Below are positions 1 through 12,000 of a DNA stretch of 64,000 nt, piece after piece. A program made the translations under genes and the position numbers. The notes under the pieces are model-generated. The model saw nothing but the letters and a program-made list of their open reading frames with translations. It was not told where the DNA came from and searched no databases. Within the stretch, counting starts at the first letter, position 1; each line of letters begins with the position of its first letter. The stretch is taken from positions 79,943,469-80,007,468 of the forward strand of contig NC_088677.1 in assembly GCF_950023065.1 (NCBI RefSeq). Reading direction: 5' to 3'. The DNA comes from Planococcus citri (lineage: Eukaryota > Arthropoda > Insecta > Hemiptera > Pseudococcidae).

Positions 1-780
1 GTCAACATTGTCAGAAATTAATATTTTTCTGCTGGATTAGGTATACTTGGTGAAAAATTGCTCAATTCAAACTGCTTATAGAAAATTATTGAAGTTCGCT
101 AATATTTCAGCAGTAAATTGCATTAAATTTTCAGCTAATTTGGCAGATCTTTCTCGTGTTGCAATTTCATCGACTCTTGGTGCATTTGATTGATTCAAAA
201 ACGGGGACACTCGAGCATCTAGATTTTTTAGACATACTGTACCTCTCTCTACCTACATCTACGAGCAATTCCAATTCCCATGCATATGCAACTGTTAATT
301 CGCTGTTGGGAAAAAAAACCTGGATGCTCAGCTAGAACGCATTCGAAGCATGCTTATCGAAATTACCACCTATCACGAGCACGAAAATGGATTAAAATTC
401 GAGAACCCACGTGGAAAGCTTTCTACTTGATATCTTCATTATTCGGAATCGATGTGGTCGCCTTATCTACGTATTTTTCAACATATTGAGAAAAAAAAAT
501 CCTAAATCTCGATTCCATTAAATCGACTATGGTACTTAACGGGACATGGACTAAATTTACAAATACTTTTAAGAGTGTTTCTTCGCTACTACGCGACACT
601 CGACGAAGATAATCTTCAAATATTTGCTTCTTCGGCCACGTCCAACTTATCACCTCTCTTCAGGTTCCTCCTGCCTGTTGCTCTCACATCTCACGTTATA
701 GAGACGAGGAATCAACGAAGGGTATAAAGGTAATTAATTAAATCCAGCGCTACGGAAGCTGTGTCGTTAATTACAGACGA
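1..780. other. No gene recognised upstream of the FBXL7 promoter patch
   Basis: AT-rich unique-looking sequence. Short open frames exist on both strands (about 280-489 + and 423-653 -), but neither resembles a known domain and they overlap each other on opposite strands. No tRNA, rRNA or clear transposon end was seen. It is probably intergenic or upstream regulatory sequence. Confidence 0.4.
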
Positions 781-818
781 CTAATAAGCTATATGTATTG
801 AGAAGTAAAAACTATAAG

Positions 819-880
819 AGAGCGGCGCGGCGCGGGCGCGGAGCAGCAGCTGCCGCCGAATAGAGAAACTGGCGCGCGGG
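819..880 (+). promoter_or_regulatory. CpG-rich patch, candidate FBXL7 promoter or first exon
   Basis: A short run made mostly of G and C with many CG steps (GCGGCGCGGCGCGGGCGCGG and a GCAGCAGCTGCCGCCG segment). The surrounding 5 kb is strongly AT-rich. It lies about 5.2 kb upstream of the FBXL7 start codon, and the first coding exon has a splice acceptor upstream of its ATG, so a non-coding first exon is expected. Placing that exon here is inference from composition only; no initiator or TATA element was confirmed. Confidence 0.35.
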
Positions 881-2090
881 TTAACGGTAGCAGAGCTGTA
901 CAGATTGTTGATTGGGTTCAACATTTTATAATTATACCAGCGGCTAATAATGACGACGTTAGTAACGTTGATTTACGGGTTTAGTTTTTTTCTCCCCTCG
1001 TCGTCTTTGTCAGCATCTCTTTCTAGCGTATTTTTTGCCTCCATAGTTGTCTCTTCGTTTACTCGAGTATGTACCCGGTTCTCTATATGTGATTTTTTTT
1101 CTTCTTTTTTTATTTACCCGAGCTGCGTATACTGTATACGTACTCGTAGGTATATATACGGTTTTCAATGTGTACTTTATCGACCGAATAAAATCTTCTC
1201 TCCGCCTTTTAAAATTCCATACCTGTGTAATACACAATATTTATCGTCCGAGTGAATTATTGAAAACATGCGAAGACGCGGCCCGAGCTATGGAAAAAAG
1301 AAAGACAGCCGGATAGAAAAATCATAAATAATACCGCCGGCATCGGCATCGCATCGCTACTCGCGCGCACTTATTCCTCTTCGTTACCTTACCTGCCATT
1401 TACCTGCTAGATCGTTTCTTTTAATATTATCTACGATGGAAAAAAAAATCCTATCCTCGATGATGCTGCGAGTTAACCGACAGCCATCAATGAACTTTGT
1501 TTTCAGTTATCCATATCCAACCATCGTTGTGAAATTCGTAGGTATATTGAATTTTTTTATTTCTGTATCGCATGACTGCAGAATGCTGCAGATGGGAGAG
1601 GGCGAGAGAAGATGAAAGATAAACTGATCGAGGGAGGAGCTGGGCGAGACAATTTGTCCCTTCGGGCCTTCTTCGGTGTGTGCAACGCGGATCTTCGAGT
1701 TGAAGAAATTTAGTCTTATCGAGGAAATTTTAAAGCAATAAAACAGAATGTAACATTAAAGAGGTGGGAGCCACGAGTTGTGGTCTCTACATAGAAGTTA
1801 AACCGAAACAGCTGATTGTTGAGTTAGCCACTTGATGGGTAGATAGAAACGAAAATTGCAGCTGTCTCGATGAATTTTGACGTGTTTGGGAGCTGAATTA
1901 GCTACAAATAAAGAAGATCAAAATTTCGCTAGAGGCTCCAAATCGACCAAGATATGCTGAAATTCGATTGTGACAGGTCGAGCATTTTGAGAAATTTCCA
2001 CAGAATTTGAGAAGCAAGTGCCTTCATGTATGGAAAAAAGGTACTTGTGAGTCGTTTCGAAGCTCCCAGCTACTTTTTGAACTTTCGTAG
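881..2090. other. Non-coding stretch, no feature recognised
   Basis: Probably the start of the first FBXL7 intron or upstream DNA. Short open frames at 950-1316 are low-complexity, Ser/Phe-rich and contradicted by frames on the other strand. No repeat array or transposon terminus was seen. Confidence 0.3.
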
Positions 2091-4160
2091 TGTTAAAATT
2101 CCAGATTTTTTGCTAAAAATTGTTGAAAAATCTCATTTTCTGGTAAAATTGTCAAAAAGTTTTGAGTTTTTTCTACAATTGTGTCGAAATGACATTTTCG
2201 CCATCATAGTTGTCAAAAAGTTGACTTTTTGTTAGAATTGTCAAAATTTTCTCACCAATTTCCAGATGGGTCATGATTTTTGTCAAAATTGACCAAAAAT
2301 CCCATTTCTGCCAAAATTGCCGGGGCGTCTCATTTCTGCAGGAATTGTTCAAAAGTCGAATTTTTTACCAGAATTGTAATAAAGAAGTCCTAATTACATA
2401 AAGTATTTTTGTATTTGCCAAAAATTCCTTTCTTTTTTTCTTTTTTTTTTGGTCAAAACACCGAAAATGCATTGGTTTTTGCATCGGCTGTCAGAAAAGT
2501 CCTATTTTTTTGTCAGAACTGCCATAAATTCTCATTTTTGGCAAAATTATCAAACAGTGTCAATTTTTACAAATGCCTAACCTAATGCCAAGTCAATTTG
2601 TTTTTTTTGCAAAACTATCCAAGGTCCTAATTTTTGTAAAGACTTTCAGAAATTTTCATTTTTGGTCAAAAAATTTCTATCTTTTGCCAAAACTGCCAAA
2701 AAATAAAAAATAGACGATTTTTGCGAAAATGGTCAAAAATTTGTATAATTGTCAAACAACTGAATTTAGTGACAAAAAAATTGTCTATAAAAGTGACTTT
2801 TTTTCTCAAAATTCACAAAAAATTCCATTTATGCCAACATTTAAAAAAAATCCCATTTCTTGCCAAAATTGTGAAAAATTAAAATTGTAGTCAAAATTGC
2901 CAAAATTCTCAAGTTTTATCTGCCAAACAATAAAAAATAGATGATTTTTGCTAAAATGGTCAAAAATTTGTATAAATTGTCAAACAACTGAATTTAGTGA
3001 CAAAAAAATTGTCTATAAAAGTGACTTTTTTTCTCAAAATTCACAAAAAATTCCATTTATGCCAACATTTAAAAAAAATCCCATTTCTTGCCAAAATTGT
3101 GAAAAATTAAAATTGTAGTCAAAATTGCCAAAATTCTCAAGTTTTATCTGCCAAACAATAAAAAATAGATGATTTTTGCTAAAATGGTCAAAAATTTGTA
3201 TAAATTGTCAAACAACTGAATTTAGTGACAAAAAAATTGTCTATAAAAGTGACTTTTTTTCTCAAAATTCACAAAAAATCCCATTTTTGCCAACATTTTT
3301 AAATAATCTCATTTCTTGTCAAAGTTGTGAAAAATTAAAATTGTAGTCAAAATTGCCAAAATTCTCAAGTTTCATCTGCCAAAAAATAAAAAATAGACGA
3401 TTTTTGCCAAAATGGTCAAAAATTTGTGAAATTGTCAAACAACTGAATTTAGTGACAAAAAAATTGTCTATAAAAGTGACTTTTTTTCTCAAAATCCAGA
3501 AAAAATCCCATTTTTGCCAAAATTTTAAAAAAATCTCATTTCTTGCCAAAATTGTGAAAAATTAAAATTGTAGTCAAAATTGCCAAGATTCTCAAGTTTC
3601 ATCTGCCAAAAAATAAAAAATAGACGATTTTTGCCAAAATGGTCAAAAATTTGTGAAATTGTCAAACAACTGAATTTAGTGACAAAAAAATTGTCTATAA
3701 AAGTGACTTTTTTTCTCAAAATTCACAAAAAATCCCATTTTTGCCAACATTTTTAAAAAATCTCATTTCTTGCCAAAATTGTGAAAAATTGAAATTGTAG
3801 TCAAAATTGCCAAAATTCTCAAGTTTTATCGCAAAAAGTCTTGTTTTTTCGCCAAAATTGTAAAAAAGTCCCAATTTGTATCAAAATAGGTAGTTCAAAT
3901 CAAAAGTCCTGATTTTGTTGCAAAAAGTACACTTTGCTAAAATATGATTGTCAATAAGTTCTTTTCATGTCTAAATTGTCAAAAAGTCCTTTTTTTTGTG
4001 AAATTGTGGAAAAAAATCACATTTTTTGACAACATTTTTTTTTTTTTAAATGCCTGTTTTTATTGTCAAGATTGTCAAATAGTCCCATTTTGTCAAAATT
4101 TCTAAAAAAATTTCATTTTTTGCTATAATTGAAAAAAAAGTTTAAATTGCAAAAAATGGT
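2090..4160. repeat. AT-rich degenerate repeat field built on a gccaaaattg-type word
   Basis: Hundreds of variants of a 20-30 bp phrase (runs of T, then GCCAAAATTG or GTCAAAATTG, then AAAAAGTC). The same degenerate phrase returns at 5.4-5.9 kb and 47-50.8 kb, and on the opposite strand at 21.0-21.6 kb and 61.4-61.9 kb, so it is a dispersed low-complexity family. The open frames in it (for example 3319-3719) are Phe/Lys/Asn-rich by-products. Confidence 0.8.
2692..3835. repeat. 229-bp tandem repeat, about five copies
   Basis: The phrase TGCCAAAxAATAAAAAATAG begins near 2692, 2921, 3150, 3378 and 3604, a period of 226-229 bp. Copies two and three are nearly identical and the others differ at scattered bases. 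Each unit carries the same order of landmarks: a GA(C/T)GATTTTTGC box, an ACAACTGAATTTAGTGAC box, and a TCTATAAAAGTGAC box. It is a local expansion inside the wider AT-rich field. Confidence 0.85.
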
Positions 4161-4186
4161 CAATTTTGACAAAAAAGCAATCAAAA

Positions 4187-5345
4187 ATCGATCATGATCG
4201 ATAATCGATTAATCGAATTTCGACATCGATTTATGAATTTTTTCATTTCAAATGATCGACAACGCTCGAATTTAAAAATCGATTTCAACGTCTAAAAATA
4301 GACCTCTAGATCAAAAATCGATCATGATCGATAATCGATTAATCGTACCTTGAAATCGATTTATGAATTTTTTTCGTGTTAAATGATCGATCACGCTCGA
4401 ATTTATAAAAATTGATTTCTACGTCTGAGACTCTGAATAGACCTCCGGTTTAAAAATCAAACATGATCGATAATCGAATCAATCGATATATGATTTTTTT
4501 TCGATTTTCATTGATCGATTACGCTCGAATTTGAAAATCGATTTCAACGTCTGAGACTCTGAATAGACCTCCGGATAAAAAAATCAAACATGATCGATAA
4601 TCGATATATGACTTTTTTCGATTTTAAATGATCGATTACGCTCGAATTTGAAAATCGATTTCAACGTCTGAGACTTTGAATAGACCTCCGGATCAGAAAT
4701 CGAACATGATCGATAATTTATGATTTTTCGATTTTAAATGATCGATTACGCTCGAATTTGAAAATCGATTTCAACGTCTAAATAGACATCTAGATGAATA
4801 ATCGATCATGATCGTTGATCGATAATCGATTGATCAAACCTTGAAATCGATTTATGAATTTTTTTGATTTTAAATGATCAATTACTCTAAAATTTAAAAA
4901 TCAATTTCAACGTCCAAATTAACCTCTTGATCAAAAATCGATCATGATCGATAATCGATTAATCGAACCTTGAAATCGATTTATGAATTTTTTGTTTTTG
5001 AATGATCGATTTCAACGTCTAAATAGACATCTAGATGAATAATCGATCATGATCGTTGATCGATAATCGATTGATCAAACCTTGAAATCGATTTATGAAT
5101 TTTTTTGATTTTAAATGATCAATTACTCTAAAATTTAAAAATCAATTTCAACGTCCAAATTAACCTCTTGATCAAAAATCGATCATGATCGATAATCGAT
5201 TAATCGAACCTTGAAATCGATTTATGAATTTTTTGTTTTTGAATGATCGATTTCACCGTCTAAATAGACATCTAGATGAATAATCGATCATGATCGATAA
5301 TCGATTAATCGAACCTTGAAATTGATTTATTAGCTGGTTTTTTTT
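4187..5345. repeat. ATCGAT-rich tandem array, about 120-bp unit, with a 241-bp higher-order copy
   Basis: About ten copies of a unit opening with ATCGATCATGATCGATAATC and holding further ATCGAT and GATCGATTACGCTCGAA boxes, then an AACGTCTxxxxAGACCTC segment. Spacing is about 115-128 bp. A two-unit block starting near 4798 is repeated almost exactly from near 5039, showing recent unequal exchange. The CGATA/TATCGAT words resemble insect DREF/BEAF-type sites, but binding is not shown. Confidence 0.85.
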
Positions 5346-5394
5346 TAACTTCACCTGATCGATGATGTTTGTAATTCAACTACTTAATAATATT

Positions 5395-5860
5395 GAGAAA
5401 CTCCAGTTTTTTGCAAAAACATCCAAAAGTACTGATTTTTGCCTTAATCGTTTTTTTTTTCAAAATACCAAATGAATCCTGATTTTTTTCAGAAATTTTT
5501 TGAAATAAAAAGTACGGTTTTTTGTCGTCAAAATTACCTAACCAAATGTCTCATTTGGCACAAAAATGCCAAAAAATTCGCTGTTTTTTGCTTGAATTGC
5601 CAAGAAAGTCATGCTTTCCACCAAAATTGTCATCTGGTCAAAAATACCTAAGAAATTTCTGTTTTTTTGCCAAAAGCTCTACAGAGTTCCTGTTTCTTTG
5701 ATAATTGGCTATTAAAAGTTCTTTTTTTGGGCAAAAATTGCCAAACAGATCCCATTTTTGCCAAATTGTCAAAAAATAGAGTTTTTTGTTTAAATTGCCA
5801 TAGAAAAGTCCTGTGTTTTGCCAAAATTGTCAGCAAGTCCAACTTTTCCATCACCATTTC
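5395..5860. repeat. AT-rich degenerate repeat, second field
   Basis: Same GCCAAAATTG and TGTCAAAAAGTC phraseology as at 2.1-4.1 kb, split from it by the ATCGAT array. Open frames on both strands here are shadows of the repeat. Confidence 0.7.
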
Positions 5861-6042
5861 AGAGTTCTATTCCAATTCCTCAATTTTTGAGACCTTTTGC
5901 CCAATCACAAGCGCAATAACCTCTCTCAACATCTTCTCAAGCAAATACCTACGCCTTTGATCTGTAACAAAATGCTGAATATCCGCATCTTTATTATTAG
6001 TCTCTCGTATTGATAAACTTTTTCTTGCAGTTCATTGTATTC

Positions 6043-6093
6043 ATGGGTTGTTTTGTTTGCGGTGTGTTTGCAGAAATGGCTAGGAAACGATGA
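6043..6093 (+). promoter_or_regulatory. Upstream ORF overlapping the FBXL7 start codon
   Basis: A strong acceptor (pyrimidine tract then TTGCAG) ends at 6030. If the exon starts at 6031, an ATG at 6043 opens a 16-codon frame (MGCFVCGVFAEMARKR) whose TGA at 6091-6093 overlaps the main ATG at 6090-6092 as ATGA. If a weaker acceptor at 6073 is used, a nested five-codon uORF from 6076 ends at the same TGA. Either way ribosomes would end exactly on the FBXL7 start codon. The effect on translation is inference. Confidence 0.45.
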
Positions 6094-9000
6094 CAGATAT
6101 GTCTTCATCGGGCAGCGCTCCCTCTCCAGTGGTTTGCCCGTTGGCTAAATTAGGTCGTTTGTCGCCGTCCAACGTACGATTACCATACGGTAGCAGTCCG
6201 ATAGCGAACCGCAGGTTTAAATCGACCTCGTCCGAATCATTGGATTACAAATCAACGCCGCCGCCGCCGCAGTCGGATTATATATGTTGCGCTAACCGGA
6301 ACACGTATTCTTTGCGGTATGCGGATCCGCCGTCGTCGTATAATCAGCATCAGCAGCCGACCACCGTGTTTTATGCCGCTGACGACGACTCAGGTGGTGG
6401 TGAAAAAGATGATTTCTTTCGAACGACGTTGACATCTGTGCAGGATCGCGGGTCGCCGTATTTGGATCAAGGTATGTTCGCATCGTCAGATCACTGAAAG
6501 TATCCAGATACACCTCATGGAGGAGGATGAAATTAATAACAATTATGCTCTTGTTTCAGGCTACCATACTTTGATGCCAGCAGTGAATCCGGCAGCATGG
6601 CCAATGCCCATTACGACACCGGTAGTAGCCACCAGCAAGTATACCAAAAGATCACCATCGTCCAAATACAGCTACTTCGATCGGTTACCAGACGACGTTA
6701 TTTTACACATATTCAGCTGGCTTGGCACTAATGAACTGTGCTCATCGTCCAGAGTCTGTCGCCGATGGTATAATCTAGCTTGGGATCCGTCTCTGTGGAG
6801 TACGATCACTTTACATGGTGAACGAATCTGCGCCGATAAGGCGATCAAGAGCATTCTACGAAGGCTGTGTGGACAGGGCCAGAATGGCAGTTGTCCTGGA
6901 GTCAAACAGTTGTTTATTTATGATGGAGCTAAGATCACCGATAAAGGATTAACATCGTTGTCTCGAAGGTGTCCCGAATTGACTCATGTGCAGTTGCAAA
7001 ATTGTCCCACGTTGACTGATTCTTCGATTTCCGAGCTGGTGACGAGGTGTCCTTGCATACAAAGGCTTGATCTAACTGGTAAGTGTTTATCTATATGAGA
7101 TGAAAATTTATTGGTTGGGTTGTGTATGATTTTGTTTACGAATTGTGGGATATTGGACTTTGCCTTGGACGTACTTTTCTGCCAAATTGAGCTACTGATT
7201 CTATTGATTCTTTGTCAACTCACGACTCACTTGTGAGATTCATTTCCTATTTCAACGATTACTTTGGGATGCTCAATTTATTTTATGGCACAAATGAAGG
7301 ATTCAAAATTGAATTTGGTCATGGCATCTTCATCTAAAATCAATCTGTGATTCATTCATCTGCAAAAGATTTTTTTCACCGCTGCGTTGAATCATTCACA
7401 AACTAATCATCTTCAATTATTCTCGTTGACGAAATTGGGAAAAAAATTAAATTCTGCCACGTCCTTTTCACCGAATTTGATGTAGTAGTAGTAGTGATTC
7501 AGTCGTTCTCGATTGATGTGTCGATTCTGACTCAGAGCAAATCGTTCGCGAACGAATTGAGTCTAGTTTTCAATCGTGAAATCGCAGCTTGTCAGTCATC
7601 TCTACCTCGCTTGATTTTTCAGTGATTCTTTCGTTCACGAACGATTTTTCTCTCCTGACTGAGCGAATCGTTCGCGAACGAAATATTCATTATTGTTATT
7701 ATTAATGGTGTAAAGAATGTTTCCTTTTTGTCTTGTCATGAATCATGTGATTTCATTTTCAAGTGATTCATGAGTTGTTACTTGTTCTCGATTGACTTGC
7801 CGATTCTGACTCCGAACAAATCGTTCGCGAACGAATCGAGTCCAGTTGAGTTTTTAATCATTAAATTAAAGCTCGTCAAATTCGTCACTAAATCTTTACC
7901 TCACGTCTTGTTTTTCAGTGATTCTTTCGTTCACGAACGACTTCTCTCTCCTGAGCAGATCGTTCGCGAACGAAATATTCATTTTTTTTCATTATTGATG
8001 GAGTAACGAATGTTTCCTTCTGTCTTGTCGTGCTGGTGATTTGATTTTCAAACGATTCAGTCGTTCTCGAATGATTCACAACTTCTGAAAGAATCGTTCA
8101 CGAACGAATTATTCATAATTTTTATCGATAGATTAGAGAATGTTTTTTTCGTCATGTCATCCTTGTGCAGGGTGTCTAACAAAATTTCAATATGAAAAAG
8201 TAGGACTTAAGTAGGACTTTTAGCAGGACTTTCAACAGGTCATTTTTCGAGCACTTACGGAATTTTTTATTGGGGGGGGGGGGTCAAAATTTACATTCAA
8301 GTTTTTAGCCAAATTTTGTAAAAAAAAGAAGGTTTGCTTTTTTGATGATTTCAAACACCTTATGATTTTATTTAAACAAGTAGATGCCAAAAATATAACG
8401 TTTTGCTCCAATTTTTCGTTTAATTTTCTTCATCAATTTTAAAAATTTGATGAATATCACATCACGTTCAATTAAAATCAAAAACTCGAATTTTTCTATT
8501 TCGATTGTGAATATTTTGTATTATTATTTGCTTTAAAATTTTGAAATTCGAATCAAAAATCAGTACTTCAAGAGGTATAAAACCAACTTTTTTAGTGTGA
8601 TGAGTTATGTACTCGTACTTACAAAAAGTTTATTATTTTGCTTCAAAATTTTAAAATTTAAATGATGATTTTTTTTTGGAAAATTTGAAATTGAAAAAAG
8701 AAAAGCAAACGAACCCGAGTGAAGCCAGGGAAAATCCCGAAAATTAGTATCTTGAAGGGTATGAAAACGATGTTTTCTTGTACGATATGATAGAAGAAGT
8801 TCATTATTTTTGTTTCAAAATGTTTAAAATCCAAATGATTATTTTTTTAAAAAAATCAAACTTAGAAAAGAAAAGCAAACAATCCTGAATGAAGCGAGGC
8901 CAAAAGCTTTTAAAAATTTATCATGTTTTGAGGAGTAAAAATAAAAAGTTTTTTCACGAAGAGAGGGGTTTATTTTTCTGATTCAAACTTTGAACATTTC

Positions 9001-12000
9001 TTGAATTTGAACAAAACGTTTTTTATGCAGGAAAAGAATATGCAAAAGCTTTCAAAAATGTGTAATTCAAAATCTAAAAAAGTTGACAAATGAGTCTTTT
9101 TCTACATTTTTTCAAAATTTTGGAAAAGCAGGAAAAATTGAAAATTTGAAAAAGTCTTATTGAAAAAAAAGTAGGACTTTTGGATAAAATTGTTTGAAAA
9201 GTAGGACTTTAATAGGACTAAAAGGACTTTTGAGAAAAAGTAGGACTTTAATAGGACTAATAGGACCAGTAGGACCTGTTAGACACCCTGTTGTGTAACT
9301 TGATTTTTTTAAAATGATTCTTTCGTTCATGAACAATTTTTCTCTCATGTGAGAATCGTTCGCGAAGGAATTATTCATGACTTTTATTGATAGAACGGAA
9401 AAAATGTTGTTTTGATTCCCAAGTGATTCAGTAGTTCTCGAATGATTCATTATTTCTGAAGGAATCGTTCGCGAACGAATTATTCACAATTTCACTGATA
9501 GATTGAAAGATGTTTGATTTCAGTGTTTTGATCTCCAAGTGATTCAATCGTTCTCAAATCCGTTTCTAAACGAATCGTTCGCGAACGGGAATGAATTATT
9601 CACAATTTTTTTATTGACGGATTGAGAAGTTTTTTGTTTTAATTTCCAAGAGATTCGATCGTTCTCGAAATGATTCATTATTTCTGAAGGAATCGTTCAC
9701 GAACGAACTATTCATAATTTTTATTGACGGATTGAGCTCGAACGATTCATCATTTCTAGAAAAATCGTTCACGATCAAATTTTTCACAATTTTCATTTAC
9801 TTGATGATGGATTGAAGAATTTTTGTTTTGATTTTGAAGTGATTCAATCGTTCTCGAACGATTCATTATTACTGAGCGAATTTTATTGTTCGCGAATAAA
9901 TTATTCATAATTTTCGTTGGCAGATTTAAAAGAGGTTTGTTTTGATTTCCAAGTGATTCAGTTGTTCTTGAATGATTCATAATTTCTGAGCAAATCGTTC
10001 GCGAACGAATCCTTTACAATTTTAAATGCTAGATTGAAGAATGTTTCATTTTGTCTTGATGTGTTTGTGTATGATTTGATTCGATTCACAAGTGATTCAG
10101 TCGTTCTCGAATGATTCATTATTTCTGAACGAATCGTTCGCGAACGGGAATGAATTATTCGCAATTTTTATTGATGAATTGAAAGGTTTTTTTGTTTCAA
10201 TTTCCAATAAGTGATGCAATCGTTTTCGAATGATTCATTATTTCTGAAGAAATCGTTCACGAACGAACTATTCATAATTTTTATTGACGCATGGAAGAAT
10301 TTTTTGTTGTGATTTCCATGTGATTCAGTCGTTCTCAAATGATTCATCATTTCTAAACAAATCGTTCGTGAACGAATTCTTCAAAATTTTTAATTTTTTA
10401 TTGATGAATTGAACTTGAAGAATTTTTTGATTTGATTTTCAAGTGATTCAGTCGTTCTCGAATGATTCATTATTGCTGAGCGAATCGTTCACGAACGAAT
10501 TTTTCACAATTTCTAATTTGCAGATTAAAAAATCTTTCGTTTTGTCTTGTTGTGTATGATTTGATTCGATTCACAAGTGATTCAGCCGTTCTTGAATGAT
10601 TCATAATTATTGAGCGAATCGTTCGCGAACGAATTTTTTACAATTTCTAATTGACAGATTAAAAAATGTTTCATTTTGTCTTGATATGTATGATTTGATT
10701 TGATTCACAAGTGATTGAGTCGTTCTCGAATGATTCATAATTTCTGAGCGAATCGTTCGCGAACGAATTTTTTTTCAATTTCCAATTGACAGAAGATTGA
10801 AAAATGCTTCGTTTTGTCTTGATGTGCATGATTATGATTTGATTCGATTTGCAAGTGATTCAGTCGTTCTCGAATGATTCAAAATCGTTCAGAAAATGGG
10901 TAAATTCAATGGAAAATTGAAATGGTAATTGTTGAAAATTGTGTATAGTTTCACGTAACTTGATTTTTCACGAATTCTTGGTAATCTTTTTGTCTTATAC
11001 GTTTTGCAATTTTGATACCATTTTTATCAATTTTTTGGTTCATTTTTCCAATTTTCATGTTTTTAGCCATTTTTTGATTAGTTTTCCATTTTATCATATC
11101 TTTCTAGGTCAGTTTTATTTATTTTCTCAACAATTTTATTTTTTCATATTTTCGCTACGTTTTAGAACACTTTTCTAATATTCTACCAATTTTTGTCATT
11201 TTTATCATTTTTTTTTTGTTATTTTTATAATTGTTTCAAAGTTTTGATCCATTTTCATGTCAATTTTATCAACTCTCATGGCAAAATACCGAATTCAGTC
11301 TAAATTTCTGACATTTTAAGGCTATAGCTCCAGCTCCAATTCATTTTAGCTGCGATATAACTTTGGCATTTTGTACCTCATGTCTCGCAGTCTACACACA
11401 ATATTACAGTACAGTAGGTAGGTATTTCTATTCCAACTGCAGCAGTCTTGAGAGTTAAGATGTAGATGTTATAATCATCCTAAGAGGACCGGTTTGTCAT
11501 TGAGATAGTGAGAAAAGATACTGCTGCATTTTCTTTGGAATCTCCGTCTTGCCTTTTTTCTCCACCAATTTTAATTATTCCTAGAAGTCAATAAACAAAG
11601 TGTCTCCGAGGTGATTATCACGAGAATGATTTAGTACATTGCAACGAGCATTCGCTACCGCGCGTACCAACTATACCAGTATATGACTTGATTTAAAATA
11701 CGATTAACGGTAAATACTACAAACAGAAGATAACAGCTATGTGTGCTACGGCAGCTGCATAATGTTATATGTATGTAGATGTACCACAAGTACTAAGTGT
11801 GTAAGTACCACGTTGACTATATTACAGTAGCCTGCTCTCTTATCAAAGAAGCTCTACTTGTATAAGTAAATCATCGCCGTGGTTGTAATATTATTCATGG
11901 TGCTCTGGTATAGATATCATTCTTATATAGACGTACCTAAATAAGATGCTGGATTTTCTACTGGTATGTGTCTTGCCTCTCTTAATACCATTATTGCACA

